A DNA stretch of 25,390 bases from an uncultured Treponema sp. (GCA_905236465.1 CAJOQA010000102.1:1-25390), one strand, 5' to 3'. Numbered from the stretch's first letter, positions 1 through 8,219 are shown. Notes: generated by a model from the sequence alone, not told the origin. Numbers and translations: made by a program.

Positions 1-1175
1 CCACCGCAGAATGTATCACCGGAAGCACAGTCAACACCAAAGAGAGCGATGATGTCACCAGGCTCACCTTCATTGATATCTTCCATAGCAGCAGCGTTCA
101 TGCGGACAATACGTCCAACCTTGAACTTTTTCTGTGCACGTGTATTGAAGAGTTCATCACCCTTAACAATCTTACCCTGATAGATACGAACATAAGTAAG
201 CTGACCGTACTGACCATCATCAAGTTTGAATGCCAGAGCAACACAAGGCTTATCAGCTGTATTGAAGATCTCAACCTGAGCTTCATTATTGTCTCGGTCA
301 AATGCGTAGTTGTGAACTTCTGTTGGGTTTGGAAGGTAGCGTTCTACAGCGTCGAGAACTGGCTGGATACCCTTATTCATGTGAGCAGAACCACAGAATA
401 CACCAACAAACTGTTCTGCAAGTGTACCCTTACGGATAGCGGCTATAACCTTGTCATCAGCAACATCATCATAACCCTTTTCCATAAGCTCTTCCATAAG
501 AGCATCGTCAAACATAGAAGCAGCGTCAAGAAGCTGAGTTCTCTTTTCTTTTGCCTGCTCAACAAGCTCTGCAGGAATTTCTGCAACACGAACTTCTTCA
601 CCATCATGACCTTCAAAATAATAGGCCTTCATAGCAATCAGGTCAACAACGCCTTCAAGTTTATCTTCAAGACCGATTGGAAGTTCCATCATATATGCGT
701 TCAAGCCCAACTTATCACGAAGCTGCTGGCATACGCGAAGAGGATTTGCACCCTGACGGTCACACTTGTTTACAAAGGCAATGCGGGGTACATGATAGCG
801 CTTGAGCTGGCGGTCAACGGTAATTGACTGTGACTGAACACCTGCAACTGCGCAAAGAATCATGATAGCTCCGTCCAAAACGCGGAGAGAACGCTCTACT
901 TCTACAGTAAAGTCTACGTGACCTGGAGTGTCAATCAAGTTGATTGTTGTACCCTTCCAGTTTACCTGTGTTGCAGCTGACTGAATTGTGATTCCGCGTT
1001 CGCGCTCCAAATCCATTGAATCCATTACAGCACCGACACCGTCTTTTCCATGAACCTCGTGGATCTGGTGAATCTTGTTACAATAGAACAAAATACGCTC
1101 AGATGTTGTTGTCTTACCGGAGTCAATGTGGGCGCTGATACCGATATTACGTACTTTTGTAATATCAAAGCTCAT
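1..1175 (-). CDS. fusA: Elongation factor G, mitochondrial/spirochaete type (N-terminal part)
   Basis: Translation GTPase that moves tRNAs and mRNA through the ribosome. About 391 N-terminal residues are present; the rest lies beyond the left edge. The start ATG is at 1175-1173, preceded by AGAGGT. The G1 loop reads AHIDSGKTT instead of the usual bacterial AHVDAGKTT. It is followed by switch I with RGITIQSAAT, the G3 motif DTPGH and the G4 motif NKCD. The run GKDGVGAVMDSM after the P-loop is shared with mitochondrial EF-G1 as I remember that protein. This places it in the spdEFG1 group known from spirochaetes, planctomycetes and some deltaproteobacteria, which often carry a second EF-G for recycling. 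Identity as EF-G is certain; the subgroup call rests on motif recall. Confidence 0.97.
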   Translation of the reverse strand, partial: MSFDITKVRNIGISAHIDSGKTTTSERILFYCNKIHQIHEVHGKDGVGAVMDSMDLERERGITIQSAATQVNWKGTTINLIDTPGHVDFTVEVERSLRVLDGAIMILCAVAGVQSQSITVDRQLKRYHVPRIAFVNKCDRQGANPLRVCQQLRDKLGLNAYMMELPIGLEDKLEGVVDLIAMKAYYFEGHDGEEVRVAEIPAELVEQAKEKRTQLLDAASMFDDALMEELMEKGYDDVADDKVIAAIRKGTLAEQFVGVFCGSAHMNKGIQPVLDAVERYLPNPTEVHNYAFDRDNNEAQVEIFNTADKPCVALAFKLDDGQYGQLTYVRIYQGKIVKGDELFNTRAQKKFKVGRIVRMNAAAMEDINEGEPGDIIALFGVDCASGDTFCG

Positions 1176-1219
1176 ATTGTGTACCTCTCAAAAAAAAATT
1201 CAAAAACAATATTCGCTAT

Positions 1220-1248
1220 ATATTAGTAGAAATTAAGATTTAATTCAA
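1220..1248 (-). promoter_or_regulatory. Probable promoter of fusA
   Basis: On the minus strand, TTGAAT (1248-1243) and TAATAT (1225-1220) are separated by 17 bases, about 45 bases upstream of the fusA ATG. The -35 box overlaps the last codons of the upstream gene. Confidence 0.5.
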
Positions 1249-2528
1249 TAGGTCAAACCGCCGATAAATGATAAATTCCCCCTAAAAATAAAGTATTTTT
1301 TCCTTAAGGCAAGCGAAATTGAGGGTGAAAGGGTAAAAGTTTTTTTGCCATCAGAAAAAAGCCCCTTAAAAGAGCTTCTAAGGGTAAAAAGCTTAATTTT
1401 TTTTGAAAAAGAAGCGGAAAGGCTTTTACTTGATTTTTCATCCACCTTGCCGGAAAGCAAAATGCTACTTGCAGGAAAGTGAAAGGCTAAATCGCTTCGC
1501 ACACGCTTTTTCCGCTTCCCATCAGATAAAAAATCCTGCTGAAAAGCTAAGCCCGCATTAAAAAGGCAGGGGACGGTCAGCAAAGAAAAATTCGCAATAA
1601 ACTGTGGGCTTACATTATACTGCATCCGTATTCCCAAAGACTTTCCGGAGGCTGTGATTAAAGCTGAATCCGCAAGAAAGAAATTGGCTCCCAAGCGAAA
1701 ATGCCCCTGCCCTAACAAAATGGAATCCTTTGTCCAAAGAAAAGTGCCACCAAAAGGGTTCTGGTTTGCGCCAAAGGTAAATGCTGCTGAAAGGCAGGGA
1801 CTTTTTATTGCCGCACAAGCACAAGAAGCAGAGTAGAAGTCTTGCATGAAGTTCCCACTTTTTGAGAACCAAGATTTTCCCGCCTCCCTGCCATACAAAA
1901 AACTTCCCGTTGCAGCAGAAAAGTGCAGGCTGAAAAAGTGAGGAAAAGGAATATTTTTTGAAGCGCAAAGAAAATACCCCCCTGATTTTAAAAGCCCCGC
2001 TTCTATTTTTGGGGTATAGTAAGTGTCTTTTAAAGAAGCAAAAAGGGCATCCTCTTTTTGGGAGCCGGAAAACGAAGGCAAACTTCCACCAATAGACAGG
2101 GGCAGGCTTATGCTTTTTCTTAGGGAAGAGGAAAAAGTAAGGGAGGGGGATTTCATCAGCGAAACTGGCCCTAAAAAAGATAAACTCCCCCCATTTACAG
2201 TCAAACTTATAGGACAATCTGAATCTAAGGGCTTTAGGGAAAAACCGTAGCTTTTTGCATAGGATTCAAAATCTTTTGTGCTACACGAAAAAATACAGGA
2301 CAGGCTTTGCCCGCTTTTTGCTCTTGCCGTTGTACAAAGGCCTAAATCTGCCTTGTATTGAAAATCAAAATCAGTTTCATCTTTTTTTTCATCTATTTTT
2401 TCTTTAACTTTAAGATTTAAGCCTGAATAAAGAATTAAGGAGTGGGCAAAAAGATTTGACTGCATGATTTGGCAGGACAAAACAAGAAAACTTAAAATAA
2501 AACAACTGTGTAATTTTAAAACTCTCAT
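1245..2528 (-). CDS. Probable outer-membrane beta-barrel protein, unknown function
   Basis: I do not recognise a family. From the ATG at 2528 the product is 427 residues; a GTG at 2555 would add nine. Neither start has a well-spaced ribosome site (AAGGA sits only two bases before the GTG). The N-terminus is a clear export signal: basic, then a hydrophobic stretch, with either a relaxed lipobox ending LVLSC or cleavage after NLFA. The mature part is rich in serine, glycine and aromatic residues with many short alternating hydrophobic/polar stretches, and it ends in a terminal tyrosine (GGLTY). That pattern is typical of outer-membrane beta-barrels. It lies upstream of fusA on the same strand but fusA has its own promoter. 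A structure prediction would confirm or reject the barrel. Confidence 0.7.
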   Translation of the reverse strand: MRVLKLHSCFILSFLVLSCQIMQSNLFAHSLILYSGLNLKVKEKIDEKKDETDFDFQYKADLGLCTTARAKSGQSLSCIFSCSTKDFESYAKSYGFSLKPLDSDCPISLTVNGGSLSFLGPVSLMKSPSLTFSSSLRKSISLPLSIGGSLPSFSGSQKEDALFASLKDTYYTPKIEAGLLKSGGYFLCASKNIPFPHFFSLHFSAATGSFLYGREAGKSWFSKSGNFMQDFYSASCACAAIKSPCLSAAFTFGANQNPFGGTFLWTKDSILLGQGHFRLGANFFLADSALITASGKSLGIRMQYNVSPQFIANFSLLTVPCLFNAGLAFQQDFLSDGKRKKRVRSDLAFHFPASSILLSGKVDEKSSKSLSASFSKKIKLFTLRSSFKGLFSDGKKTFTLSPSISLALRKKYFIFRGNLSFIGGLTY

Positions 2529-2610
2529 GCTATTTAAATAGCCGCGAATTTTCACTTTCCTTGAATTTTTTGATGCTTTTCAACTTTTTCTACGGTCCAG
2601 TAAATAAAAT

Positions 2611-2639
2611 TTGTGTTTTTGGAGATTTTGTAGTATACT
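2611..2639 (+). promoter_or_regulatory. Promoter of the FGE-fold gene
   Basis: TTGTGT (2611-2616) and TATACT (2634-2639) are spaced by 17 bases, about 50 bases upstream of the ATG at 2693. That start has a strong AAGGAGG ribosome site. Confidence 0.6.
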
Positions 2640-2692
2640 TTTAGGTAGGAACTAGGTTTTCATTTTAAACCCTTTTTTATAAGGAGGTAATT

Positions 2693-3415
2693 ATGAAAAA
2701 AATATTGATTACATATCTTCTATTTTCCTCTCTGATTTTTGCCTCTGCACAAGTTCCTGCAATTTCTAAAGATATGCTTCCCAAGATGTCCAATATTGAA
2801 GGCAAAAACATTCAGGTTAGCCGTACTGAAGTAACCCAAAAGCTTTATTTAGCGGTTACTGGTCAAAACCCATCTAAAATGAAGGGGGACAGGCTTCCAG
2901 TTACAAACATCAGCTGGTACGAGGCTATTCTTTTTTGCAACATGCTAAGTGAAGCCGAAGGTCTTACCCCCTGCTATTCAGTTGCAGGCAGCAATGACAT
3001 AAGAAAGTGGGGAGAAATTCCTTCTGCGACAAACTACTCTGACTGGTCTTCTTTAAAATGTGACTTTAACGCCGGTGGCTACAGACTGCTGACTAAAGAA
3101 GAATGGCTGTACGCTGCAAAGGGGGGCGAGAACTACCGCTTTGCAGGAAATAATACAGTTGGAGGGGTGGCCTGGTACATTAGCAATAGCGAGCGGACGG
3201 TTCATGAAGTTGGGGAAAAATACGCCAATGCCTATGACCTTTTTGATATGAACGGAAATGTTTGGGAATGGTGTTGGAACCACTTTGACGGTTATGCAAC
3301 AGATATGGGAGGCAGCTTTTCAGACGACCCCAAGTACTGCATCTTAGACGGAAGGGGTGGCAACATTCCAATGGAAACAAAAACGGCAAACCTAGGCTTT
3401 AGGATCTGCCGTTAA
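2693..3415 (+). CDS. Secreted formylglycine-generating-enzyme-fold protein (SUMF1/EgtB/PvdO family)
   Basis: 240 residues. Residues 1-19 are a signal peptide with probable cleavage after FASA. The rest is one FGE-sulfatase (C-type-lectin-like) domain. Family marks are RTEVTQ (45-50), RLPVTNISWYEAILFCN (67-83), GYRLLTKEEW (129-138), DMNGNVWEW (185-193) and the terminal GFRICR. Classical members oxidise a sulfatase cysteine to formylglycine, but many bacterial paralogues have other or unknown roles. No sulfatase gene is visible nearby and I could not identify the copper-binding cysteine pair, so catalytic activity is doubtful. Export suggests a periplasmic or surface role. The gene stands alone behind its own promoter and converges on queD with an 8-base gap. 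Confidence 0.88.
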   Translation: MKKILITYLLFSSLIFASAQVPAISKDMLPKMSNIEGKNIQVSRTEVTQKLYLAVTGQNPSKMKGDRLPVTNISWYEAILFCNMLSEAEGLTPCYSVAGSNDIRKWGEIPSATNYSDWSSLKCDFNAGGYRLLTKEEWLYAAKGGENYRFAGNNTVGGVAWYISNSERTVHEVGEKYANAYDLFDMNGNVWEWCWNHFDGYATDMGGSFSDDPKYCILDGRGGNIPMETKTANLGFRICR

Positions 3416-3427
3416 GTTTACACTTAA
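3412..3427. terminator. Small hairpin between convergent genes
   Basis: TTAAGT (3412-3417) pairs with ACTTAA (3422-3427) around a 4-base loop. The stem contains the stop codons of both convergent genes. It is short and has no good T-run, so it is at best a weak bidirectional terminator. Confidence 0.3.
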
Positions 3428-3816
3428 ATGCAATAACGGGCCCTGCTTCCTTCTGTCTCAAAAACATCCACTGCATAGAGAAAGGCTTTACCATCGTCCC
3501 TTTCTTTTAGCTCAGGAAGCAGGTCTGTTATTTTACTGTAAATGTAAAAGGCTATGCGCTCCGCACTGGGGTTTTGTTTAAAAACTTCCATGTCGTTTAA
3601 GCAGGTGTGGTCAAGCCCCTTGCAAACCTGTCTTAAAGTATTCTTTAAAATTGAAAAATCTAGGAGCATGCCACCTTCATCAAGCTGTGTTCCCTTTGCA
3701 TGGGCGTACACCTTATAGTTGTGTCCGTGAAGATTTTCGCACTTACCATTATAATTTTTTAAAAAATGAGCTGCCGCAAAATCAGCCTCTACCCTAACTT
3801 CAAACATAAAAGACAT
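3424..3816 (-). CDS. queD: 6-carboxy-5,6,7,8-tetrahydropterin synthase (QueD/PTPS family)
   Basis: Converts 7,8-dihydroneopterin triphosphate to 6-carboxytetrahydropterin, the second step towards queuosine in tRNA; cytoplasmic. 130 residues, normal for the family. The zinc ligands are His17 (AAHF) and His30/His32 (LHGH). The catalytic Cys26 lies in GKCENLHGHNY and the Asp69-His70 pair in LDHTCLND. NPSAERIA (82-89) and Glu120 near the C-terminus match the pterin-binding part. The alternative ATG at codon 4 (3807) is possible, since no clear ribosome site marks either start. No other queuosine genes or preQ1 riboswitch are visible. Eukaryotic-type PTPS activity cannot be excluded, but QueD is the expected bacterial role. 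Confidence 0.9.
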   Translation of the reverse strand: MSFMFEVRVEADFAAAHFLKNYNGKCENLHGHNYKVYAHAKGTQLDEGGMLLDFSILKNTLRQVCKGLDHTCLNDMEVFKQNPSAERIAFYIYSKITDLLPELKERDDGKAFLYAVDVFETEGSRARYCI

Positions 3817-3867
3817 TTAAAGCTGATTTGCAACAATAGTCAAGGGGTTTCCATTCCGCTACACTCA

Positions 3868-4770
3868 TCATTTTAAATAGGGCCAGCCATCCTCGTCCCA
3901 AAAGAGCTCTTCTATCTGAAGATTGTTTTTTCCTTCATTCAGCCTATCATAAGCGTGATAGACCAAATAGGTTCTGCCGTCAGTATCTTCAAAGACAGTG
4001 TTGTGCCCAGGCCCCGCCCACCTTTTGTGGCTTAAACCGTTACGCAGCACATCGCCCCCTGAATGAAAGGCATCGTTTCCTATGCTATCGTAATAGGGGC
4101 CGGTTATACTCTTACTTCTAAGGATAACAATATGGTACGTAGAAGCTGTTCCCCTGCAGCAAAAATCGTAAGAAGCAAAAAGATAGTAGTAGCCCTTGTG
4201 GAAAAAGATAAAGCCTCCTTCCACAGGATCGGGGTCAGTGCCACGGTTCGCAAGGTTTACGGCCTTTGCAGCAACTTCTACATGTCCATCTTCTTTTAAC
4301 GGAAGAATAAAGAGGCCACCCCAAAATGACCCGTATACAAGATAATCCTTTCCTTCTTGGTCACGGCAAACAGCAGGGTCTATTGCGTTAAAGTTGTCAC
4401 TGTCACTGCTTTTTATAACACAACCACAGTCTTCCCACTTGTAAAGGGGGCTTTTCATATCAAGGGTCTTGTTTTCCGCAAGGCCGATTACCGACGTCCT
4501 CTTACCAAAGGCACTGACAGCGTAGTAAAGGCGCCACTTGCCATTGCGCTTTACAAGTTCGGGTGCCCACAAGTCACCTCCGTTTTTGGGTAAGTATTCG
4601 TTTACCCAGTCAAAATTCTTTCCATTGAATACCCTGCCCTCCAGCTTCCAATCTTTCATATCAGGAGAAGAAGAGATAAAACCGTGGGTACTAAAGCAAT
4701 AATATAGGTCACCCTCTTTTACAATAACAGGGTCGTGGTCTTCAACAAAGCCGGTCAATTCAAAAAGCAT
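3868..4770 (-). CDS. Cytoplasmic GH43 arabinanase/arabinosidase
   Basis: 300 residues without a signal peptide, so probably acts inside the cell on imported arabino-oligosaccharides. It shows the five-bladed-propeller pattern of glycoside hydrolase family 43. The catalytic base is Asp13 (EDHDPVI), the pKa-tuning Asp131 lies in NAIDPAV, and the acid Glu184 in PVEGGFI. The signatures YDFCCRG (201-207) and GPGHNTVF (253-260, the histidine near the propeller axis) match endo-1,5-alpha-arabinanases, although an exo-arabinosidase or xylosidase is possible. AAGGAA precedes the ATG. The gene follows the two permease genes, separated from them by an intrinsic terminator, so it is probably expressed at a reduced level from the same operon. 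Confidence 0.9.
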   Translation of the reverse strand: MLFELTGFVEDHDPVIVKEGDLYYCFSTHGFISSSPDMKDWKLEGRVFNGKNFDWVNEYLPKNGGDLWAPELVKRNGKWRLYYAVSAFGKRTSVIGLAENKTLDMKSPLYKWEDCGCVIKSSDSDNFNAIDPAVCRDQEGKDYLVYGSFWGGLFILPLKEDGHVEVAAKAVNLANRGTDPDPVEGGFIFFHKGYYYLFASYDFCCRGTASTYHIVILRSKSITGPYYDSIGNDAFHSGGDVLRNGLSHKRWAGPGHNTVFEDTDGRTYLVYHAYDRLNEGKNNLQIEELFWDEDGWPYLK

Positions 4771-4781
4771 AAAAATTCCTT

Positions 4782-4815
4782 AAAAAAATGGCGGATTACC
4801 CAAAGGCAATCCGCC
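4782..4815 (-). terminator. Intrinsic terminator between permease and GH43 genes
   Basis: On the minus strand an 8-base stem GGCGGATT/AATCCGCC (4815-4790) with extra inner pairing is followed by a run of seven U (4788-4782). It sits 12 bases before the ATG of the cytoplasmic GH43 gene, and the U-run abuts that gene's ribosome site. It should limit but perhaps not stop read-through. Confidence 0.8.
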
Positions 4816-4843
4816 GATGTAAACTCTCAAAGAGTAGTCAGTC

Positions 4844-5722
4844 TTATTTTAAGCCAGTCATTGCAACGGATGCAATAATCTGTTTCTGGAATACCATAAA
4901 TACAATCAAGATAGGCAGGAGGGCAACAACAGAGGCCGCAAGCAAAAGCGGATAGTCTGTGTTGATTGCATACATTGCATTCAAGCGGGCAATCATAACC
5001 TGAACTGTAAGCAACTTGTCATCATTCAGGTAAATACTTGGGGCAAAGTAATCGTTCCATGCACCCATGAACCAAAGAATTGCCTGGGCCGCAATAGCAG
5101 GCTTGGCGTTCGGAAGCATTATCTGAAGGAAAATCCTGAAGAAACCTGCACCGTCTATACGGGCAGATTCAATCATGGATGTCGGGATACCGGACATATA
5201 TTGGCGCAAGAAGAAAATCATGCTGACGTTGCCTAACATGCCTGGTATAATAAGAGGCCACCAGGAGTTTACCCAACCGATTTTTGCGTAAATGATGAAC
5301 TGGGGAATCATGATTACGGAGAAAGGAATCATCATTGTAGCAAGTTCTGCTAAAAAGAGCTTGTCCTTTCCAGGAAAGCGGAGCTTCGCATAAGAAAAAG
5401 ATGCTAAAGCCGAAACAAAAGTTCCAACTAAAACGCAGGAAACAGCTATGATGATTGAATTCACTATACCCCGCTGAAGAGGAGGCTCCATTTCCCAAAT
5501 ACGCTGTATGTAATTGTTCCATTGGGGGTTCTTTGGAAAAGCCAATGAAAGCTGGGTTGTAAGGAACTGACCGGAAGTCTTTAAAGAAGATTCTACCATC
5601 CATACAAGGGGAACAAGCATTATTATTGAGCCAATTCCTAAGAAGGCATATACACCTGCATTAGAAAGAGTTTGGTTGCGTTTTCTTGAACCGTATTTTG
5701 TAACTTGCATTTGATTAGACAT
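4844..5722 (-). CDS. Carbohydrate ABC transporter permease (MalG/AraQ type)
   Basis: Inner-membrane subunit of a carbohydrate importer of the CUT1 type. From the ATG at 5722 it is 292 residues with six predicted membrane spans. The binding-protein-dependent permease (EAA) loop reads ESARIDGAGFFRIFLQIMLP and contacts the ATPase; the C-terminus ends in MTGLK. The start at 5722 is chosen because AAGGGGGGAAG precedes it; a TTG at 5743 would overlap the upstream gene. The gap to the upstream permease is 13 bases, so the two are co-transcribed. The neighbouring GH43 enzymes point to arabino-oligosaccharides as substrate, which is inference. No ATPase gene is in the window. Confidence 0.93.
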   Translation of the reverse strand: MSNQMQVTKYGSRKRNQTLSNAGVYAFLGIGSIIMLVPLVWMVESSLKTSGQFLTTQLSLAFPKNPQWNNYIQRIWEMEPPLQRGIVNSIIIAVSCVLVGTFVSALASFSYAKLRFPGKDKLFLAELATMMIPFSVIMIPQFIIYAKIGWVNSWWPLIIPGMLGNVSMIFFLRQYMSGIPTSMIESARIDGAGFFRIFLQIMLPNAKPAIAAQAILWFMGAWNDYFAPSIYLNDDKLLTVQVMIARLNAMYAINTDYPLLLAASVVALLPILIVFMVFQKQIIASVAMTGLK

Positions 5723-5735
5723 TTTTCTTCCCCCC

Positions 5736-6683
5736 TTACTCAAGATAGTTATCGCTAGAAGGACTTAGCTTAAACTGAACTGCTGTAACAATAAAGATGA
5801 TAATTGCCAAAACCCAAGCTGCTGCACAAGCATAACCCTTTTCATCAGCAGAACCAAAAGCATGCTGCCAAATGTAGAATACTATTGTAGCAGATGAATA
5901 GTCAGGACCACCGTTAGGGGTCATTATCTGTGGTTCAACAATCATCTGGGCACCACCAATAATACCAGTAATTGTAATGAAGAATGTAATTGGCTGCATT
6001 AAAGGCCAGGTAATCTTGCGGAAGATTGTCCAACCGTTAGCACCGTCCATGTAGGCAGCCTCATAATAAGACTTAGGTAAGTTCTGCATAGCACCAAGGT
6101 AAAGCAAGGCAGTACCGCCAACTCCACGCCAGGTACACATTATCATAATAGAAGCTTTAACTGTGTATGCGTTTTGCAACCAGTTAGGACCTTGAACACG
6201 GTCCCCTGTTACCCAACGGATAAACTGGTTCAAAAGACCATAGTCACCATTGTAAAGCCATGACCACAAGAGGGCTACAGCAACAATAGAAGAAACAACA
6301 GGTATATAGTAAATAACACGGAAGATTTTTACTCCGGGCAATTCCTTGTTAAAGGCAAGGGCAAGGCAGAAGGCCCAGACCATACCTATTGGAATACCAA
6401 TCATATACCAAAAAGTATTCCAAAGCGCTTTCCAGAAGTCAACATCTGTAAAAAGTTTAGCGTAATTTGAAAATCCGCTAAAAAAGTATGAACGGGTTTC
6501 CTTATCAAAAATTGACGAAAAATCTGTCATTGAATCCCATTCTGTAAAAGAAGCAAAAATAGAGAACAGAAAGGGACCAGCAGTAAAAAGGAAGAAACCG
6601 ATAACAGGGGGCAGTACAAAAAGAAGGCCGGCCCTAGCTTCATCCCCCCACTTTTTTTTCTTATTTAAAACTGAAGTATTCAT
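5736..6683 (-). CDS. Carbohydrate ABC transporter permease (MalF/AraP type)
   Basis: Partner permease of the downstream MalG-type gene. From the ATG at 6683 it is 315 residues with six predicted membrane spans. It has a cytoplasmic lysine-rich N-terminus, then GLLFVLPPVIGFFLFTAGPF as the first span. The EAA loop reads YEAAYMDGANGWTIFRKITWP. The start is set at 6683 because AGGAG lies upstream, although at a long spacing; in-frame codons back to a TTG at 6725 run into a hairpin region and are probably not translated. It forms the channel with the MalG-type subunit and receives sugar from the binding protein encoded just upstream. Confidence 0.93.
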   Translation of the reverse strand: MNTSVLNKKKKWGDEARAGLLFVLPPVIGFFLFTAGPFLFSIFASFTEWDSMTDFSSIFDKETRSYFFSGFSNYAKLFTDVDFWKALWNTFWYMIGIPIGMVWAFCLALAFNKELPGVKIFRVIYYIPVVSSIVAVALLWSWLYNGDYGLLNQFIRWVTGDRVQGPNWLQNAYTVKASIMIMCTWRGVGGTALLYLGAMQNLPKSYYEAAYMDGANGWTIFRKITWPLMQPITFFITITGIIGGAQMIVEPQIMTPNGGPDYSSATIVFYIWQHAFGSADEKGYACAAAWVLAIIIFIVTAVQFKLSPSSDNYLE

Positions 6684-6721
6684 AGTAAAAATAACTCCTG
6701 ATACACGGGTTTGACACCACC

Positions 6722-6756
6722 TCAAAAATATGGGGCAGCCGCCCCCTCTTTTTTTT
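6722..6756. terminator. Leaky bidirectional terminator between SBP and permease genes
   Basis: GGGGC (6732-6736) pairs with GCCCC (6741-6745) around a 4-base loop. On the minus strand it is followed by AUAUUUUU; on the plus strand by a run of nine T. A short stem here would reduce transcription of the permeases relative to the binding protein. Confidence 0.45.
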
Positions 6757-6789
6757 AACTAAAAGTAAACATTATATAGCAACACATTC

Positions 6790-6813
6790 AACAAGGGGCT
6801 TAAGCCCCTTGTT
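6790..6813. repeat. 24-base perfect palindrome after the SBP gene
   Basis: AACAAGGGGCTT is followed directly by its exact reverse complement. It starts ten bases past the stop codon of the sugar-binding-protein gene. Without a U-run on the minus strand it is more likely a 3' stabilising or processing hairpin than a terminator. This is common where binding-protein mRNA must be more abundant than permease mRNA. Confidence 0.75.
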
Positions 6814-6823
6814 AAGGGTCTAA

Positions 6824-8143
6824 CTATTTCTTCTTCTGGCTCTGCTTTTGCTTAGCAATTGCCTTGTCCAAATCACGCTGCATCTTCTGCTGCGTCTTTG
6901 TACAATATTCTTTTGCTGTCATCTTACCATCAAGAACCTTCTGTACACCTACATAGAAGTCGTCATACCATACGCTGTTGTATGTGTAGTCTGTAGGCCA
7001 TGCACGGCCGGTCTTGCTGATGATGTTGATGTATTCCTGGCGGTTAGCTGGCTTACCCTTGCTTGTGTAGCGGCTTGCCATAGACTTAAGGTTCGGGATC
7101 TGCAAGTCAAGGTCTGCATACATCTTGTTTGCTTCCTGGTCAGCTGAAAGGTAAAGGACCAATTCTGCTGCTGCCTTTGGATTCTTTGAAGACTTAGAAA
7201 CTGCATATCCTACACCACCGCGGTATGTAGCAGTCTTGTTTGCTGCTGTGTGTACTGGCCAAGGAATAAGGTCATACTCAAACTTGATGACTTCAGGGTC
7301 ATTGAACTTTGCTAAGTCCCATGGACCTGCGGGGAAGAATCCAAGTTCACCCTTAAGCCAGCGCTGGTAGGTGTCAAGTGACTGGGCCTGAGATGCGGAT
7401 GGAGTTACAGGCTTAAACTTATAGCCGTCAATTGTTCCGCCCAATGTCATATCTGCCCAGAACTGGAGGGCCTCAACAAATTTTGGGTCAGAAATAGTTA
7501 CCTTTGTGTGTGAAGCATCGCAGAAGTCTGCATCGTTACCCCAAACAAACTGGATAAATGCCCAGTGAATGTTTAGACCAGTACCAAAACTTGTAGTTCC
7601 ATCTGTAAGCTTTTCGCAAGCTTGAATGAATTCCTTCCAAGTGTATGGTTTATCCTTGCTTGGAAGAGGAACACCCTTTTTCTCAAAAAGAGTCTTATTG
7701 TATGCAAGGGCAAAAGGACCAAAATCTTTTGGTAAAGCCCAAATTGAAGAACCCTTTCCTAAATCTTTTCCGTCATAGCGGTAAGTATCAACTGCACTTT
7801 CATACAAGTCCTTAAAGTTTGCGTCGTTTGAAACATAAGGTGCAAGGTCAAGAAGTTTATCATTATCAACGTACTTACGCACTGCACCAGGACCTACATA
7901 AAATACATCAGGAAGAGAATCAGCTGCTAACTGAGCTTGAATCTTTGCATCGTATTCATCTGCTGTTGAAGAGATGAACTTTACTTTTGTTCCTGCATGT
8001 GTCTTTTCAAATCTTGCTATAACCTGGTCAAGGATAGCCTTTTCCTGTGGCTGAGCATAAATCATCAGTGTAATTTCATCAGCAAAAAGCATGCCTGCTC
8101 CACAAAGGAGACCTGCGAAAGCTGCCAGTAATTTCTTTTTCAT
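6824..8143 (-). CDS. Extracellular sugar-binding protein of ABC transporter (family 1)
   Basis: 439 residues. A signal peptide is at 1-21 (basic MKKK, hydrophobic core, cleavage after MLFA). There is no lipobox cysteine at the cleavage site, so it is probably a free periplasmic protein. The mature chain begins EITLMIYAQPQEKAILDQVIARFEKTH, the usual first strand and helix of family-1 solute-binding proteins. It then has the two-lobed pattern with LPDVFYVGP, WKEFIQACEKLTDG and GGVGYAVSKSSKNPKAAAELVLYL. The C-terminus is a lysine/glutamine-rich tail. A strong AGGAGGT ribosome site precedes the ATG. It is the first gene of the transporter operon and delivers oligosaccharide to the two permeases. 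Arabino-oligosaccharide specificity is inferred from the flanking GH43 genes. Confidence 0.93.
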   Translation of the reverse strand: MKKKLLAAFAGLLCGAGMLFADEITLMIYAQPQEKAILDQVIARFEKTHAGTKVKFISSTADEYDAKIQAQLAADSLPDVFYVGPGAVRKYVDNDKLLDLAPYVSNDANFKDLYESAVDTYRYDGKDLGKGSSIWALPKDFGPFALAYNKTLFEKKGVPLPSKDKPYTWKEFIQACEKLTDGTTSFGTGLNIHWAFIQFVWGNDADFCDASHTKVTISDPKFVEALQFWADMTLGGTIDGYKFKPVTPSASQAQSLDTYQRWLKGELGFFPAGPWDLAKFNDPEVIKFEYDLIPWPVHTAANKTATYRGGVGYAVSKSSKNPKAAAELVLYLSADQEANKMYADLDLQIPNLKSMASRYTSKGKPANRQEYINIISKTGRAWPTDYTYNSVWYDDFYVGVQKVLDGKMTAKEYCTKTQQKMQRDLDKAIAKQKQSQKKK

Positions 8144-8178
8144 TAACGTACCTCCTAGTCAATGACTGTTCTTTTTTA

Positions 8179-8199
8179 GTTTACATATTCATTGTAAAC
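8179..8199. promoter_or_regulatory. Operator-like inverted repeat on the transporter promoter
   Basis: GTTTACA, seven bases, then TGTAAAC: a perfect inverted repeat with half-site centres 14 bases apart. It covers the -10 box of the sugar-transporter promoter. This is the size and place expected for a LacI-, GntR- or ROK-type repressor site. The regulator is not in the window. Confidence 0.6.
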
Positions 8200-8219
8200 C
8201 CGCATTTGCTATCTGTCAA
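8191..8219 (-). promoter_or_regulatory. Promoter of the sugar transporter operon
   Basis: On the minus strand TTGACA (8219-8214), 17 bases, then TACAAT (8196-8191), close to consensus. Transcription would start near 8184, giving a leader of about 40 bases before the binding-protein ATG at 8143. Confidence 0.8.

Noticed and set aside
1615..2250. Long alternative reading frames on both strands inside the probable outer-membrane protein gene
   Set aside because: They lack ribosome sites and have implausible compositions; the main frame has a signal peptide and a coherent beta-rich sequence.
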